Position numbers and translations under genes: made by a program. From Asanoa iriomotensis (GTDB taxonomy: Bacteria; Actinomycetota; Actinomycetes; Mycobacteriales; Micromonosporaceae), in assembly GCF_016862515.1 (NCBI RefSeq), contig NZ_BONC01000011.1, positions 62,001-126,000 of the forward strand: a DNA stretch of 64,000 nt. Direction: 5' to 3'. Position 1 is the first letter of the stretch, and every line of letters starts with the position of its first letter. Below, in pieces: positions 8,123 through 17,014 of the stretch. The notes below the pieces were generated by a model. That model had not been told where the DNA came from. It did no database searches and saw only the letters and a list, made by a program, of their open reading frames with translations.

Positions 8123-9421
8123 GTGAAGACGAGGCGGAGACCGTTCCAGGTTGTCACGGTGATCCTCACGGCAGCGATGCTCGCCACTGCGTGCGGCAGC
8201 AGCGATGACGATAGCGGCAACGAGCAGGCACCGGACCCGGCCAAGCTCACCGTCTGGATGATGGGTGAGGGCGGGGACGCGCAGAACTCCTTCCTCGACG
8301 ATGTCGAGGCCGAGTTCAAGCAGAAGCACCCCAACACCGACGTGGTCGTGCAGTACATCCCGTGGCTCGAGGCGCCCAAGAAGTTCCAGGCGGCGCTGGC
8401 CGGCGGCGAAGGCCCCGACGTCACCGAGCTGGGCAACACCGAGACCCAGGGCTGGGCGCAGCAGGAGGCGCTGGCCGACCTGACCGAGCGGCTGGGCGGC
8501 TGGGCGCCGGGCAAGGACATCCTGCCCGACCTGGTGAAGAACGCGCAGCTCGACAGCAAGCAGTACGGCATTCCGTGGTACGCCGGCGTGCGCGCGATCT
8601 ACTACCGCACCGACTGGTTCCAGGAGGCGGGCGTGCAGCCGCCGAAGAACTGGGACGAGCTCGTAGCCGCGGCCAAGGCCGTGCAGGCGAAGAAGCCCGG
8701 CACCTACGGGATCGCCCTGCCGGGCAACTCGGAGCTGCCGTTCTACTCGTTCCTCTGGGGCGCGGGCGGCGAGATCGCCACCGAGCAGGGCGGCACCTGG
8801 AAGTCCGGCCTCACCTCGGCGGAGTCGCGCCAGGCGGTCAAGTTCTGGACCGACCTGGTGACGGTGCACAAGGTGGCACCGCCGGCCTCGGCGGCGTGGA
8901 ACGAGATCGACGCGCGCACGCAGTTCGCGACCGGCAAGGCGGCGATGGCGTTCGCCGGCAGCTGGCAGCAGGCCGCGATGCTGAAGGCCGACCCCAAGCT
9001 CGACCAGGTCTGGGGCACGTTCCCGATCCCCGGTCCGACCGGTGGTGAGGCGCCCGCGTTCGCCGGCGGCTCCGACATCGCGATCTGGGAGGACAGCAAG
9101 GCCAAGGACGTGGCCTGGGACTACATGACGGTGCTGCTCGACAAGCAGAACAACAAGAAGTGGGCCGACAGCCTGAAGTTCTTCCCGGTCTACTCGGACC
9201 TGGTCGCCAGCGGCTACAACGACGACAAGATCATGGCGGCGTTCGCGGCGAGCATGAAGAGCACCAAGCTCACCCCGATGACGCCGAAGTGGGTCGAGGT
9301 CAGCCGCACCAAGACGGTGACGCAGGCGATGAACAGCTCGGTCATGAAGGGCCAGAAGACGGTCGACCAGGCGACGACCGACGCGGCCGCCGAGATCGAG
9401 AGCATCCTCAACGCCAAGTGA
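8123..9421 (+). CDS. Sugar ABC transporter substrate-binding lipoprotein (CUT1 type)
   Basis: 432 residues. A lipoprotein signal (KTRRRPFQVVTVILTAAMLATAC) puts the mature protein on the outer face of the membrane. The body is a family 1 extracellular solute-binding protein: KLTVWMMGEGG near the N-terminus, GGEGPDVTELGNT, and a late WDYMTVLLDKQNN segment. Such proteins bind oligosaccharides. The GTG at 8123 is supported by GGAAGGGA 7 nt upstream. First gene of a three-gene operon with two permeases; the stop overlaps the next start. The ligand is unknown. Confidence 0.9.
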   Translation: MKTRRRPFQVVTVILTAAMLATACGSSDDDSGNEQAPDPAKLTVWMMGEGGDAQNSFLDDVEAEFKQKHPNTDVVVQYIPWLEAPKKFQAALAGGEGPDVTELGNTETQGWAQQEALADLTERLGGWAPGKDILPDLVKNAQLDSKQYGIPWYAGVRAIYYRTDWFQEAGVQPPKNWDELVAAAKAVQAKKPGTYGIALPGNSELPFYSFLWGAGGEIATEQGGTWKSGLTSAESRQAVKFWTDLVTVHKVAPPASAAWNEIDARTQFATGKAAMAFAGSWQQAAMLKADPKLDQVWGTFPIPGPTGGEAPAFAGGSDIAIWEDSKAKDVAWDYMTVLLDKQNNKKWADSLKFFPVYSDLVASGYNDDKIMAAFAASMKSTKLTPMTPKWVEVSRTKTVTQAMNSSVMKGQKTVDQATTDAAAEIESILNAK

Positions 9422-10377
9422 CGACGTCTCCTACCCGGCCGGCCCCCGCTTACCGTCGGGGGCCGGGCCGGCTTCCGTACCTCCTGCTGCTCCCCTGCCT
9501 GGTGGTCATCGCGGCGCTGCTGCTGTGGCCGCTCGGGCAGGTGGCGGTGATGTCGCTGTACGACCTCGACAGCGTGCGTCAGGTGCGCGGGCAGCGGCCG
9601 TGGCCGTTCGCCGGGCTGGCGAACTACCGGGAGATCCTGTCGGACCCGTTCTTCCACACGGTGCTGCGTAATACGGTGCTGTTCGCGCTGGCCAACGTGT
9701 TTTTGACGATGGTGCTGGGCACGTTGGTCGGGCTGCTGCTGCACCGCCTCGGGCGGCGGATGGCGGCGTTCGTGGGCGGTTGTGTGCTGCTGGCGTGGGC
9801 GACGCCGGCGCTGACCGGCACGATCACCTGGAAGTGGATCTTCGATGACACGAACGGGTTGGTGACGTGGCTGTTCAACGCGCTGCCCTCCGGGTTGTCT
9901 TCCTCGTTGTTCGGCCGTTCTGAGTGGACCGGGTATGGCTGGTTCAACTCGCCGTTGTCGTTCTTCTCGATCCTGACTCTGGTGGTCGTGTGGCACTCGT
10001 TCCCGTTCATCGCGGTGTCGGTGCTCGCGGGCCTGAAGAGCCTGCCGGGTGAGCTGCTGGAGGCGGCGCGGGTCGACGGAGCGGGCCCGTGGCGCTCGTT
10101 CTGGTCGGTGACGTTCCCGCTGCTGCGCCCGGTGTTCGGGATCCTGGTCGTGCTGTCGACGATCTGGGACTTCAAGGTCTTCACCCAGCAGTACGTACTG
10201 GCCGGCGGCACACAGGACCGGCCGACGTTCATGCTGTCGATCTACTCGTACGCGACGGCCTTCTCGCCGCCACCGAAATACGGCCTGGGCGCGACGATCG
10301 CGGTCGTACTCACGGTGATCCTGTTGGTCGTGACCGGCGTGTACGTGCGGTCCCTGCTGAAGCAGGAGGAGCTGTGA
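9418..10377 (+). CDS. Sugar ABC transporter permease (MalF/UgpA type)
   Basis: 319 residues, six or more membrane helices starting at LPYLLLLPCLVVIAALLLWPL. The coupling-loop EAA motif is present (LEAARVDGAGPWRSFWSVTF, then PLLRP). It forms the import channel with the second permease. The GTG at 9418 overlaps the binding-protein stop (GTGA). The frame stays open far upstream, but that is antisense-style shadow within the previous gene; the overlap start gives the usual N-terminus. Confidence 0.9.
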   Translation: MTTSPTRPAPAYRRGPGRLPYLLLLPCLVVIAALLLWPLGQVAVMSLYDLDSVRQVRGQRPWPFAGLANYREILSDPFFHTVLRNTVLFALANVFLTMVLGTLVGLLLHRLGRRMAAFVGGCVLLAWATPALTGTITWKWIFDDTNGLVTWLFNALPSGLSSSLFGRSEWTGYGWFNSPLSFFSILTLVVVWHSFPFIAVSVLAGLKSLPGELLEAARVDGAGPWRSFWSVTFPLLRPVFGILVVLSTIWDFKVFTQQYVLAGGTQDRPTFMLSIYSYATAFSPPPKYGLGATIAVVLTVILLVVTGVYVRSLLKQEEL

Positions 10378-11207
10378 GACGACGACACGCGCTGAACGTT
10401 GTCGGCCTGCTGGTGGCGCTGTTCGCGGTGTTCCCGGTCGTCTGGATGGTGTCGACGTCGTTGAAGTCGACGCCGGAGATCTTCTCAGGTGGCCCTTTGC
10501 CGTTCCCTCGGTCGCCGACGCTGGAGCACTATCGGACGATCCTGACCGGGGACCTGATTCCCGGGGTGACGTTCGTCGATTTCTTCCGCAACAGCGTCCT
10601 GGTCGCGTTAGCCACGGTGTTGATCAGTGGCCTGATCGCGCTGCTGGCGGCGACGGCGGTGGCGCGCTTCCGCTTCCGCCTGCGCACCAGCTTCCTGGTG
10701 ATGCTGCTGGTAGTGCAGATGATCCCGCTGGAGGCGCTGGTCATCCCGCTGTTCCTGATGATCCAACGGCTTGGCTTGTACGACACTCTGGCGAGCCTGG
10801 TCTTGACGTATGTGGGCTTCTCGTTGCCGTTCGCGGTGTGGATGCTCCGCGGCTTCGTGGCTGCGGTGCCGGTGGAACTGGAGGAAGCGGCGGCGATCGA
10901 CGGGGCAAGCCGGGCGCAGATCTTCCGGCGGATTCTGCTGCCGTTGGTCGCGCCGGGTCTGGCGGCGACGAGCATCTTCTCGTTCATCGTGGCGTGGAAT
11001 GAATTGATCTTCGCGTTGACGTTCTTGAACGATCAGTCGCGTTACACGCTTCCGGTGGCCATGACCTTCTTCTTCGGCCGGGACGACACCGCTTGGGGTC
11101 CGGTAATGGCGGCGTCGACAATCCTGACGATCCCGGTGCTGGTCTTTTTCCTGGTCGTGCAGCGCCGAATGGTTGGTGGGCTGGCGGCGGGCGCACTGAA
11201 GGGGTGA
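10374..11207 (+). CDS. Sugar ABC transporter permease (MalG type)
   Basis: 277 residues with six membrane helices (first: ALNVVGLLVALFAVFPVVWM) and the EAA loop LEEAAAIDGASRAQIFRRI followed by LLPL. The C-terminal AAGALKG tail is typical of MalG-like permeases. GTG start overlaps the upstream stop by 4 bp. No ATP-binding gene follows, so the importer presumably uses a shared ATPase (MsiK-like) encoded elsewhere, as is established for many actinobacterial CUT1 importers. Confidence 0.9.
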   Translation: MRRRHALNVVGLLVALFAVFPVVWMVSTSLKSTPEIFSGGPLPFPRSPTLEHYRTILTGDLIPGVTFVDFFRNSVLVALATVLISGLIALLAATAVARFRFRLRTSFLVMLLVVQMIPLEALVIPLFLMIQRLGLYDTLASLVLTYVGFSLPFAVWMLRGFVAAVPVELEEAAAIDGASRAQIFRRILLPLVAPGLAATSIFSFIVAWNELIFALTFLNDQSRYTLPVAMTFFFGRDDTAWGPVMAASTILTIPVLVFFLVVQRRMVGGLAAGALKG

Positions 11208-11973
11208 GTGGGTCGCCCGCTGATCTGACTCGCCGCCCGCGATGCGGCGGGTCGTGCCAGCAGTCGGTCGAGCCAACGGTCCGATCAGCCTTGACGTCTC
11301 GCTTGCCGGCGCGCGCTCCTTGGCCGGACGGCCGTGCATCGCGGCGGTCGCCGGCAGGGCGACGAGGTGGCGGTGGCACCGCTACGCCCGCGAAGCAGGC
11401 CACGTTTGCTGCGCCCGGGGACCAGGCGGCGGCGCATCGCGGTGGTCGCCGACACAAGCGACGCCGTAGCGGTGGTGCCGCACACCCGCGCAGCAGGCCG
11501 CGTTTGCCGCGACCGCCCAGGCGGCCAGCCGGCCCCGCATCGCGCCGGTCCCCGACACGGCGACCCCGTAGCGGTGGCGCCGCACACCCGCGCAGCAGGT
11601 GGCGGTGCTCTCTATCTGGACGAGATCACACCCGACCGGCGAGCGGCTTCCCAACCCGCGTGCCGCAACGAGTTGGTGGACGTGGCCGGCGGCCGCGTTG
11701 CGGTTTGTTGACCACCGGCACTGGTCGGTAGGACTGCGCCGCAATGAGCGCTTCGGTCTGCCAGAGTGGGGGCGGTCACCGACCACGGCAACAAAACCTT
11801 GTGGTCCCATCCGACCAACATCGACCATCACCGAGCCGACGAGTGCGAAGACGAGCCGCCCAACGTCGCGCACAGTGTTCGGTGGGCCTGCTCTGTCGTC
11901 TAGGGGCCTGCCGATAGCACAGGCGGTCTACCGCCGGGCGACCGTCGCTCGGTGGCGTGAGCGCTCCTGGCGG
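11208..11973. other. 766-bp intergenic region without a recognisable gene
   Basis: Between the permease and the small membrane-protein gene. Holds an imperfect CGCCGC/GCGGCG hairpin just after the permease stop (about 11230-11250, possible terminator) and a three-unit tandem repeat (11371-11600). Open frames here are low-complexity Arg/Ala/Pro-rich, without a ribosome site or domain. The segment 11690-11970 shows nothing I can identify. Confidence 0.6.
11371..11600. repeat. Minisatellite, about 100-bp unit
   Basis: Diverged units begin with GCGGTGG(C/T)(A/G)CCGC at 11371, 11470 and 11572 (spacing 99 and 102 bp) and share CACCCGCG.AGCAGG and TTTGC.GCG blocks; the last unit is partial. Spacings are multiples of three, yet none of the frames looks like a protein. 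Confidence 0.65.
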
Positions 11974-12618
11974 CTATTCGTAGCGGCGTGTCGCGGAGTG
12001 ACGGGCGCGTTGAGCCGGGGTGTCGAACACATCGCTGGCCCGCGCGGTCGGCGTTCGTGCTGTCCGGCCCTGGTTGAGGTCGGCCGGTGGTGAGTTGACG
12101 ACCGCCGCCGGGTTGCCTTGTCGGGCCACTGGAATGGCTCCACGATGGACGCCAGTGGTGTCGTCGCCGTCCTCGTCCAGGTCGATCTGAGAGTCGGGTC
12201 CCGGCGCCGCCGTCGGGCTGCTGGCCTCGGGCGGCGCGGAGCGGTAGACGCGGCCGATCTTGTCAGAACCCGCTCCACCCGGGACGGTCGCCCGCCCGAC
12301 CGTCCGGAACGGCCGCAGTGGCCGGCGAACGAAGCCGCCACCGCCGCGGCTCTCGGCGGCCCGCACCGCCGCACCGGCGACCACGTCATTGACCTTGACC
12401 ATCGCCGCGATGCAGATCGGCAACAGGACGACGCCCCAAAATGGAATCAACTCGGCGAGCGCCAGGATGACCGCGAACGCGGTGGCACCCTCCAGAAAGA
12501 CGAAACAGACCGTCGAACTCGGATTGATGTGCTTGAGCCGCAGAGCGCGGGCATAGAACGGACGCCCACTCACATCACCAACGGATGCGAACTGTGCCGC
12601 GAGCCGTCGCGCCGTCAT
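11974..12618 (-). CDS. Hypothetical membrane protein
   Basis: 214 residues. The N-terminal 30 residues (ARRLAAQFASVGDVSGRPFY) are followed by two adjoining membrane helices at about 35-57 and 59-76, then KVNDVVAGAAVRA and a long Pro/Ala/Arg-rich, probably disordered tail from about 90 to the end. The first half looks like conserved protein and the tail like fast-evolving sequence. ATG at 12618, with only a weak purine-rich GGGGTGGTGG upstream. It lies downstream of holA on the same strand but is separated by 560 bp of minisatellite. No function can be assigned. Confidence 0.65.
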   Translation of the reverse strand: MTARRLAAQFASVGDVSGRPFYARALRLKHINPSSTVCFVFLEGATAFAVILALAELIPFWGVVLLPICIAAMVKVNDVVAGAAVRAAESRGGGGFVRRPLRPFRTVGRATVPGGAGSDKIGRVYRSAPPEASSPTAAPGPDSQIDLDEDGDDTTGVHRGAIPVARQGNPAAVVNSPPADLNQGRTARTPTARASDVFDTPAQRARHSATRRYE

Positions 12619-12719
12619 CGGCCACCACCCCGCCTGCCAACTGCCGCGATCCTACGCCGGTCGACGAGAAAGGAAATGCGCTTCGATGGGGCCGTTCGCG
12701 CCAAATTTGGCGACGATGC

Positions 12720-13180
12720 GAATGTCGCTGGCAAACCCTCAGCTCGCAATGGGTTGAACTGAATCGCAAGACGCCGCGCCGCTGTCGCCGGCCGGCGCAC
12801 CGCGACCGGCAAACCCCTATCTCGCGGCAGATGCGACCGGACCGCAAGACGCCGCGCCGCCGTCGCCGCCGGCCACACCACAGCCCGTGGCGAACCGTCA
12901 GCCCGCAACGGACGCACCCGAATCGGGAAACGCCACACCGCCGTCGCCGTCGGTCGCGCCGACGCCTGATGCAAACCGTCAGCTCGCGACGGAGGCGCTT
13001 GGGTCGGGAGATGCCGCCGCGTTGTTGTCGGCTGGCCCGCCGCGACCGACGGCAGACCGATGGCTTGCAGCGGGCGCGACTGGATCGCTAGATGTCGCGG
13101 CGCCTGCGGTCGCGCCGCAGTCGCCGGCGTTCCGCCAACTCGCAGTGGGTGCCGCTGAATCGCATGGTGTCGGGTCGGTG
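12720..13180. repeat. Minisatellite, about 81-bp unit, next to holA
   Basis: Six diverged units of 75-81 bp fill most of the 562-bp gap between the hypothetical membrane protein and holA. The recurring landmark (ACCGTCAGCTCGC or close variants, for example at about 12970) recurs near 12737, 12815, 12896, 12977, 13058 and 13133. Units are heavily mutated. Spacing is mostly a multiple of three, but translations are Arg/Pro/Ala-rich without known domains, so I treat it as non-coding. Confidence 0.65.
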
Positions 13181-14308
13181 TCATCGGCTGCCGCCGGTGC
13201 GTCGGTTGCCCGACGGCGAACCCCTGCCGGCTGCCGCAGCGCGTGCGGCGGCCCGGCCGTCCATCGGTCGGCCGGCGTCCGAGGCGCCTCCGCCCGATCG
13301 GCGAGGGGAGCCGCCCGGTGCGTCGGCGCCTGGGCCGCTGCGACCGGCGTCCCCGGCGCGGGCGGCCGCGACGGCGAAGACGGCGCGTTCCAGCGCGTAC
13401 CCCCGGTCGTCAGCGCCGCCCTTGACCTCGGCATTGCAGTCGGCGGCGGCGCGCATCGCGACGACGAGGCCCTCCGGGGTCCAACCGCGCGCCTGGCGCT
13501 GCGCGCGCTCGATCTTCCAGGCGGGCATGCCGAGCGTGCTCGCCATCTGGTAGGCGTTGCCGCGCCCCGCCGACGCGACCCGCGCCACAGTGCGCACGCC
13601 GTCGGCGATCGCGTCGGCGATCGGGACCGGGTCGACGCCGACGTGCAGCGCCCAGCGCAATGCCTCCAGCGCGCCGGGCACGTCGCCGACCATCGCGGCG
13701 TCGGCCACCGTGAAGCCGCTGACCTCCGCCCGGCCGCGGTAGTAGCGGGCCACCGTCGCGGCGTCGATGCGGCCCTCGACGTCGGCGAGAAGCTGCGAGC
13801 AGGCGGCCGCCAGCTCGCGCAGGTCGTTGCCCACGGCGGCGAGCAAGGCCTCTGCGGCCTCCTCGGAACCGCGGGTGCTCCCCCGCCGTAGCTCCTCCCG
13901 CACGAACGCCACCCGGTCGCGGTGCGACTTGAGCTTCGCGGCGGTCACCACGTCGGCGCCGGCCTGCCGAAGCCCCTCGGCCAACGCCTTCGCCCGGCCG
14001 CCGCCTGTGTGCGTGACGACCAGCGTCACGTCGGGATCCGGGTGCTTCGCGTAGTCGAGCAGCGCAGCCACCAGGTCCTTGCGGGCGTCCTGGCCGCCGC
14101 GCACGACCACCAGGCGGCGACCGCCGAACAGCGACGGACTGACCATCTCGGCGAGCTCGCCGGCGGCGAGCGCGCTGGCGTCGTACTGCCGCACATCGGT
14201 GGACGCGTCCGCCTCCTTCGCGGCCTCGGCGGCCCTGTCCACGGCGCGCGTCACCAGCAGCTCCTCGTCGCCGAGCACGAGTTGAATTGAGGGAAGGCCG
14301 CCGGTCAC
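13181..14308 (-). CDS. holA: DNA polymerase III subunit delta
   Basis: 375 residues from the GTG at 14308. HolA is the clamp-loader subunit that opens the beta sliding clamp. Typical segments are IQLVLGDEELLVTRAVDRA at the N-terminus, LFGGRRLVVVRGGQD, and the helical C-terminal collar region ending about YALERAVFAVAAARAG. An ATG at 14356 would add 16 residues; the GTG is preferred because the protein then begins right before the conserved GDEELL segment, but neither has a ribosome site. The last 55 or so residues (Gly/Arg/Ala-rich) look like a low-complexity extension merging into the neighbouring minisatellite. Confidence 0.9.
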   Translation of the reverse strand: MTGGLPSIQLVLGDEELLVTRAVDRAAEAAKEADASTDVRQYDASALAAGELAEMVSPSLFGGRRLVVVRGGQDARKDLVAALLDYAKHPDPDVTLVVTHTGGGRAKALAEGLRQAGADVVTAAKLKSHRDRVAFVREELRRGSTRGSEEAAEALLAAVGNDLRELAAACSQLLADVEGRIDAATVARYYRGRAEVSGFTVADAAMVGDVPGALEALRWALHVGVDPVPIADAIADGVRTVARVASAGRGNAYQMASTLGMPAWKIERAQRQARGWTPEGLVVAMRAAADCNAEVKGGADDRGYALERAVFAVAAARAGDAGRSGPGADAPGGSPRRSGGGASDAGRPMDGRAAARAAAAGRGSPSGNRRTGGSR

Positions 14309-14449
14309 CGGGCCATACTCGCACGCGCTCCTGACCGACCGAACGTCCTCACCCATATGAGTTGTCGATCACTCATCAACCGCGAATCCCGACAAATTGG
14401 TGTCCGTCACGTGGTGTGCGGTGATGCGCCGATCATCCCGTACACGGGA

Positions 14450-17014
14450 TTAGCCTCGACCGCCTTGGCTGCCGGATGAGACCACCGCTAGACCACCTCC
14501 TCTCCGCACGACCGCCAGGTCACCGCCCAGGTCCGTACGCAGAACTCGCGCTCCGTCGCGGGCCAGCCGGGCGATCAGCGCCGGGTTCGGATGGCCGTAG
14601 TCGTTATCGACACCGACCGACACCAGGGCCACCGCCGGGTCGACGGCGTCGAGGAACGCCGGTTCTTGGTACGCGCTCCCGTGGTGCGCCACTTTGAGCA
14701 CCTGCGCCCGCAGCGCCGCCGCGCCGTAGTGGTCGATGGTCGCCCGCTGCTCCTCCTCTTCGGCGTCGCCGGGAAGCATGACGCCCACCCCGCCGACGGT
14801 CGCCCGGAGAACGAGGGAGTTGTTGTTCGGATCGGATCGTGTTCCGGACATCTCCACCGGCGGCCCCAGCACGACAAGGTCGACCGGCCCTACCGCCGAT
14901 CGCCATCCCGCTTCGACGGGCGCGAGCACCGCACCCGCCTCCCCTGCCGCGCCGGCGACCAGGTCACGACCGCTGACCGGTTCCGCGTGCCGCGGCGTCG
15001 CGACGGCCTCGATCCGGCGGCCGCGGCCGATCCCGTCGACACCGCCCACATGGTCGGCGTGGAAGTGGCTCACGACGAACAAGCGCACGGTGCGCACGCC
15101 GAGGCGGTCGAGGCAGCCGTCGGCCGCGGCCGGATCGGGCCCCGCGTCGACCACGATGGCGGCCGCGTTGCCGGCCGGAAGCACCGTCATGTCGCCCTGA
15201 CCGACATCGCACGCCACGATCAGCCAGCCGGCCGGCGGCCACGTGCTGGTGAGCACCCGTACCGGTAAGGCACCCACCACCGCCGCCACCGCCACGACGG
15301 CGATCAGCTGGCGTGCCAACCGGCGTCGCACGGCGACCAACACGAACACGGTAAGCAGACCCATCAGGAGCCCGCCGCCGACGCCGCCCGGCCACGGCAC
15401 GCTGCCCATCGGCGTCGCGGCGCCCTGGCGGGCGATCAGCACCAGCCACTGCGCCGGCCAGTGCGCCACCCAGGCCAAGAACCCCGCTCCCGCGGGCCAC
15501 ACGGCCGAAACGATGGTCGCGAAGACACCGAGGACGGTCGCGGGCGCGACAGCCGGTGCGGCCAGCAGGTTGGCCGGTATCGACACGAGGCTGACTGCGC
15601 CGGACAGACCGGCGACGACCGGGCCGCACGTCACCTGAGCGGCCGCCGGGATCGCGAGCGCTTCCGCCAGACCGGGCGGCACGCGTCTGCGGCGCAGCCA
15701 GTCGCGCATCTTCGGCGCGAGCAGCAGCAGGCCTCCCGTCGCCAGCACCGAGAGCGCGAAGCCGGCGTCGCCGGCCAGGTCCGGGTCGACCACCACGAGC
15801 ACGACGATCGCCGCGGCCAACGCTGGCACCGCGGCACGCGACCGTCCGCTGGCCAGAGCCAACAACCCGATCGCGCCCATGGTGGCCGCACGCACGACGC
15901 TCGGCGACGGACGCACGAGGATGACGAACCCGACCAGAGCCAGTCCACACAGGATGGCGGCAGTCCAGCGGCCGGCCCGGCACCAGCGGGCCAGGAGCAG
16001 GACGAAGCCAATCACAATTGCGACATTTGCTCCCGAAACGGCAGTAAGATGCGTGAGGCCAGTGGTTTTGAAGTCGTCGGCCACCGCCGGGTCGAGGCGG
16101 CTCGTGTCGCCGAGCACGAGGCCGGGCAGGAGACCGCCTGGCTCGGGCGGCAACGTGGCGCACGCGCGCTGGAGGCCGGCGCGCAAGAATCCGGCGGCCC
16201 GTTGCACCCATGACGGTCGCCCGACAAGCTCCGGTGCGGCCGAGGAGGAGATGACCGCGGCGGTCAGGTCGCCGCCGCGCGGGCGGGCGAGCCTGCCTTC
16301 CACGCGTACGCGCTGGCCAGGAAGCGGCGCACCCCACGCCTGGTGTGTGGCGAGAACCAGGATTCGGGCTCGCACGCCGATCCGCTGCTCGTCCGTGCCG
16401 ACGGGCCGCAGCCACCTCAGGTCGCCGGCCACGACGTACATCGGTCTGGTCCCACCGCCGACCAGCCGCGGGTCGTCGCGCACGACGACCTCTGCCACCA
16501 CAGAGGTTCGCCGGTCGGTGAAACCCGCGATCGCTGACGCGTCCCGCACCGCCACTCGCGCCGCGGTCGCCCCGGCACCGCAGACGATGCCGAGCAGGAC
16601 CGCGACGGCGACCCGGCGCCCCACCATGCCCTGCGCAAGGCCACGCAACCGCCGCATGAGCCGCGGGGCCAGGCTCACGCCTCTAAAGCTCGGCCTGGCA
16701 GACGGGCGTGATGTGCCGCCCAGGGGTGGCCATGAGGTCAGGAGCGCCCGGTCCCTTCCAGCGAGTTGTGCCCGGTCGCTCCTCGGCTCAGCGCGGCGCC
16801 AAGCCCCGGTGCGGATGGCGCCGTTCGACAGGAGCAGCGGGATGGTGACCGCGGCTGCCACTGCTGCCGCCAATGCGCTGACTCGGGCGCTCAGGTACAG
16901 CGCCGCCAAGGCGCTCAGCCAGGTGCCGACGGCCATGCCGGCCAGGCGGAGGTCCGGTGGCGGTCGCTCGTGCCCGGCAGGCGTCTCGGGCGCCCCCGGC
17001 GCGTCGGTGGTCAT
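14450..17014 (-). CDS. comEC: ComEC/Rec2 DNA-uptake channel protein
   Basis: 854 residues. N-terminal membrane helices and a DUF4131-like domain are followed by the Competence domain of many helices (LTHLTAVSGANVAIVIGFVLL is the family hallmark) and a C-terminal metallo-beta-lactamase domain with the metal motif HFHADHVGG and a later HHGS (VAHHGSAYQEP). ComEC carries single-stranded DNA across the membrane in competent bacteria; in actinobacteria natural transformation is rarely shown, so the role may differ. ATG at 17014 overlaps the comEA stop by 4 bp, making one operon. Confidence 0.93.
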   Translation of the reverse strand: MTTDAPGAPETPAGHERPPPDLRLAGMAVGTWLSALAALYLSARVSALAAAVAAAVTIPLLLSNGAIRTGAWRRAEPRSDRAQLAGRDRALLTSWPPLGGTSRPSARPSFRGVSLAPRLMRRLRGLAQGMVGRRVAVAVLLGIVCGAGATAARVAVRDASAIAGFTDRRTSVVAEVVVRDDPRLVGGGTRPMYVVAGDLRWLRPVGTDEQRIGVRARILVLATHQAWGAPLPGQRVRVEGRLARPRGGDLTAAVISSSAAPELVGRPSWVQRAAGFLRAGLQRACATLPPEPGGLLPGLVLGDTSRLDPAVADDFKTTGLTHLTAVSGANVAIVIGFVLLLARWCRAGRWTAAILCGLALVGFVILVRPSPSVVRAATMGAIGLLALASGRSRAAVPALAAAIVVLVVVDPDLAGDAGFALSVLATGGLLLLAPKMRDWLRRRRVPPGLAEALAIPAAAQVTCGPVVAGLSGAVSLVSIPANLLAAPAVAPATVLGVFATIVSAVWPAGAGFLAWVAHWPAQWLVLIARQGAATPMGSVPWPGGVGGGLLMGLLTVFVLVAVRRRLARQLIAVVAVAAVVGALPVRVLTSTWPPAGWLIVACDVGQGDMTVLPAGNAAAIVVDAGPDPAAADGCLDRLGVRTVRLFVVSHFHADHVGGVDGIGRGRRIEAVATPRHAEPVSGRDLVAGAAGEAGAVLAPVEAGWRSAVGPVDLVVLGPPVEMSGTRSDPNNNSLVLRATVGGVGVMLPGDAEEEEQRATIDHYGAAALRAQVLKVAHHGSAYQEPAFLDAVDPAVALVSVGVDNDYGHPNPALIARLARDGARVLRTDLGGDLAVVRRGGGLAVVSSGSQGGRG

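Noticed and set aside
12887-13891. Repeat-containing open frame on the plus strand across the 81-bp array and holA
   Set aside because: It runs antisense through holA; the repetitive N-terminal part follows the minisatellite, not a protein repeat.
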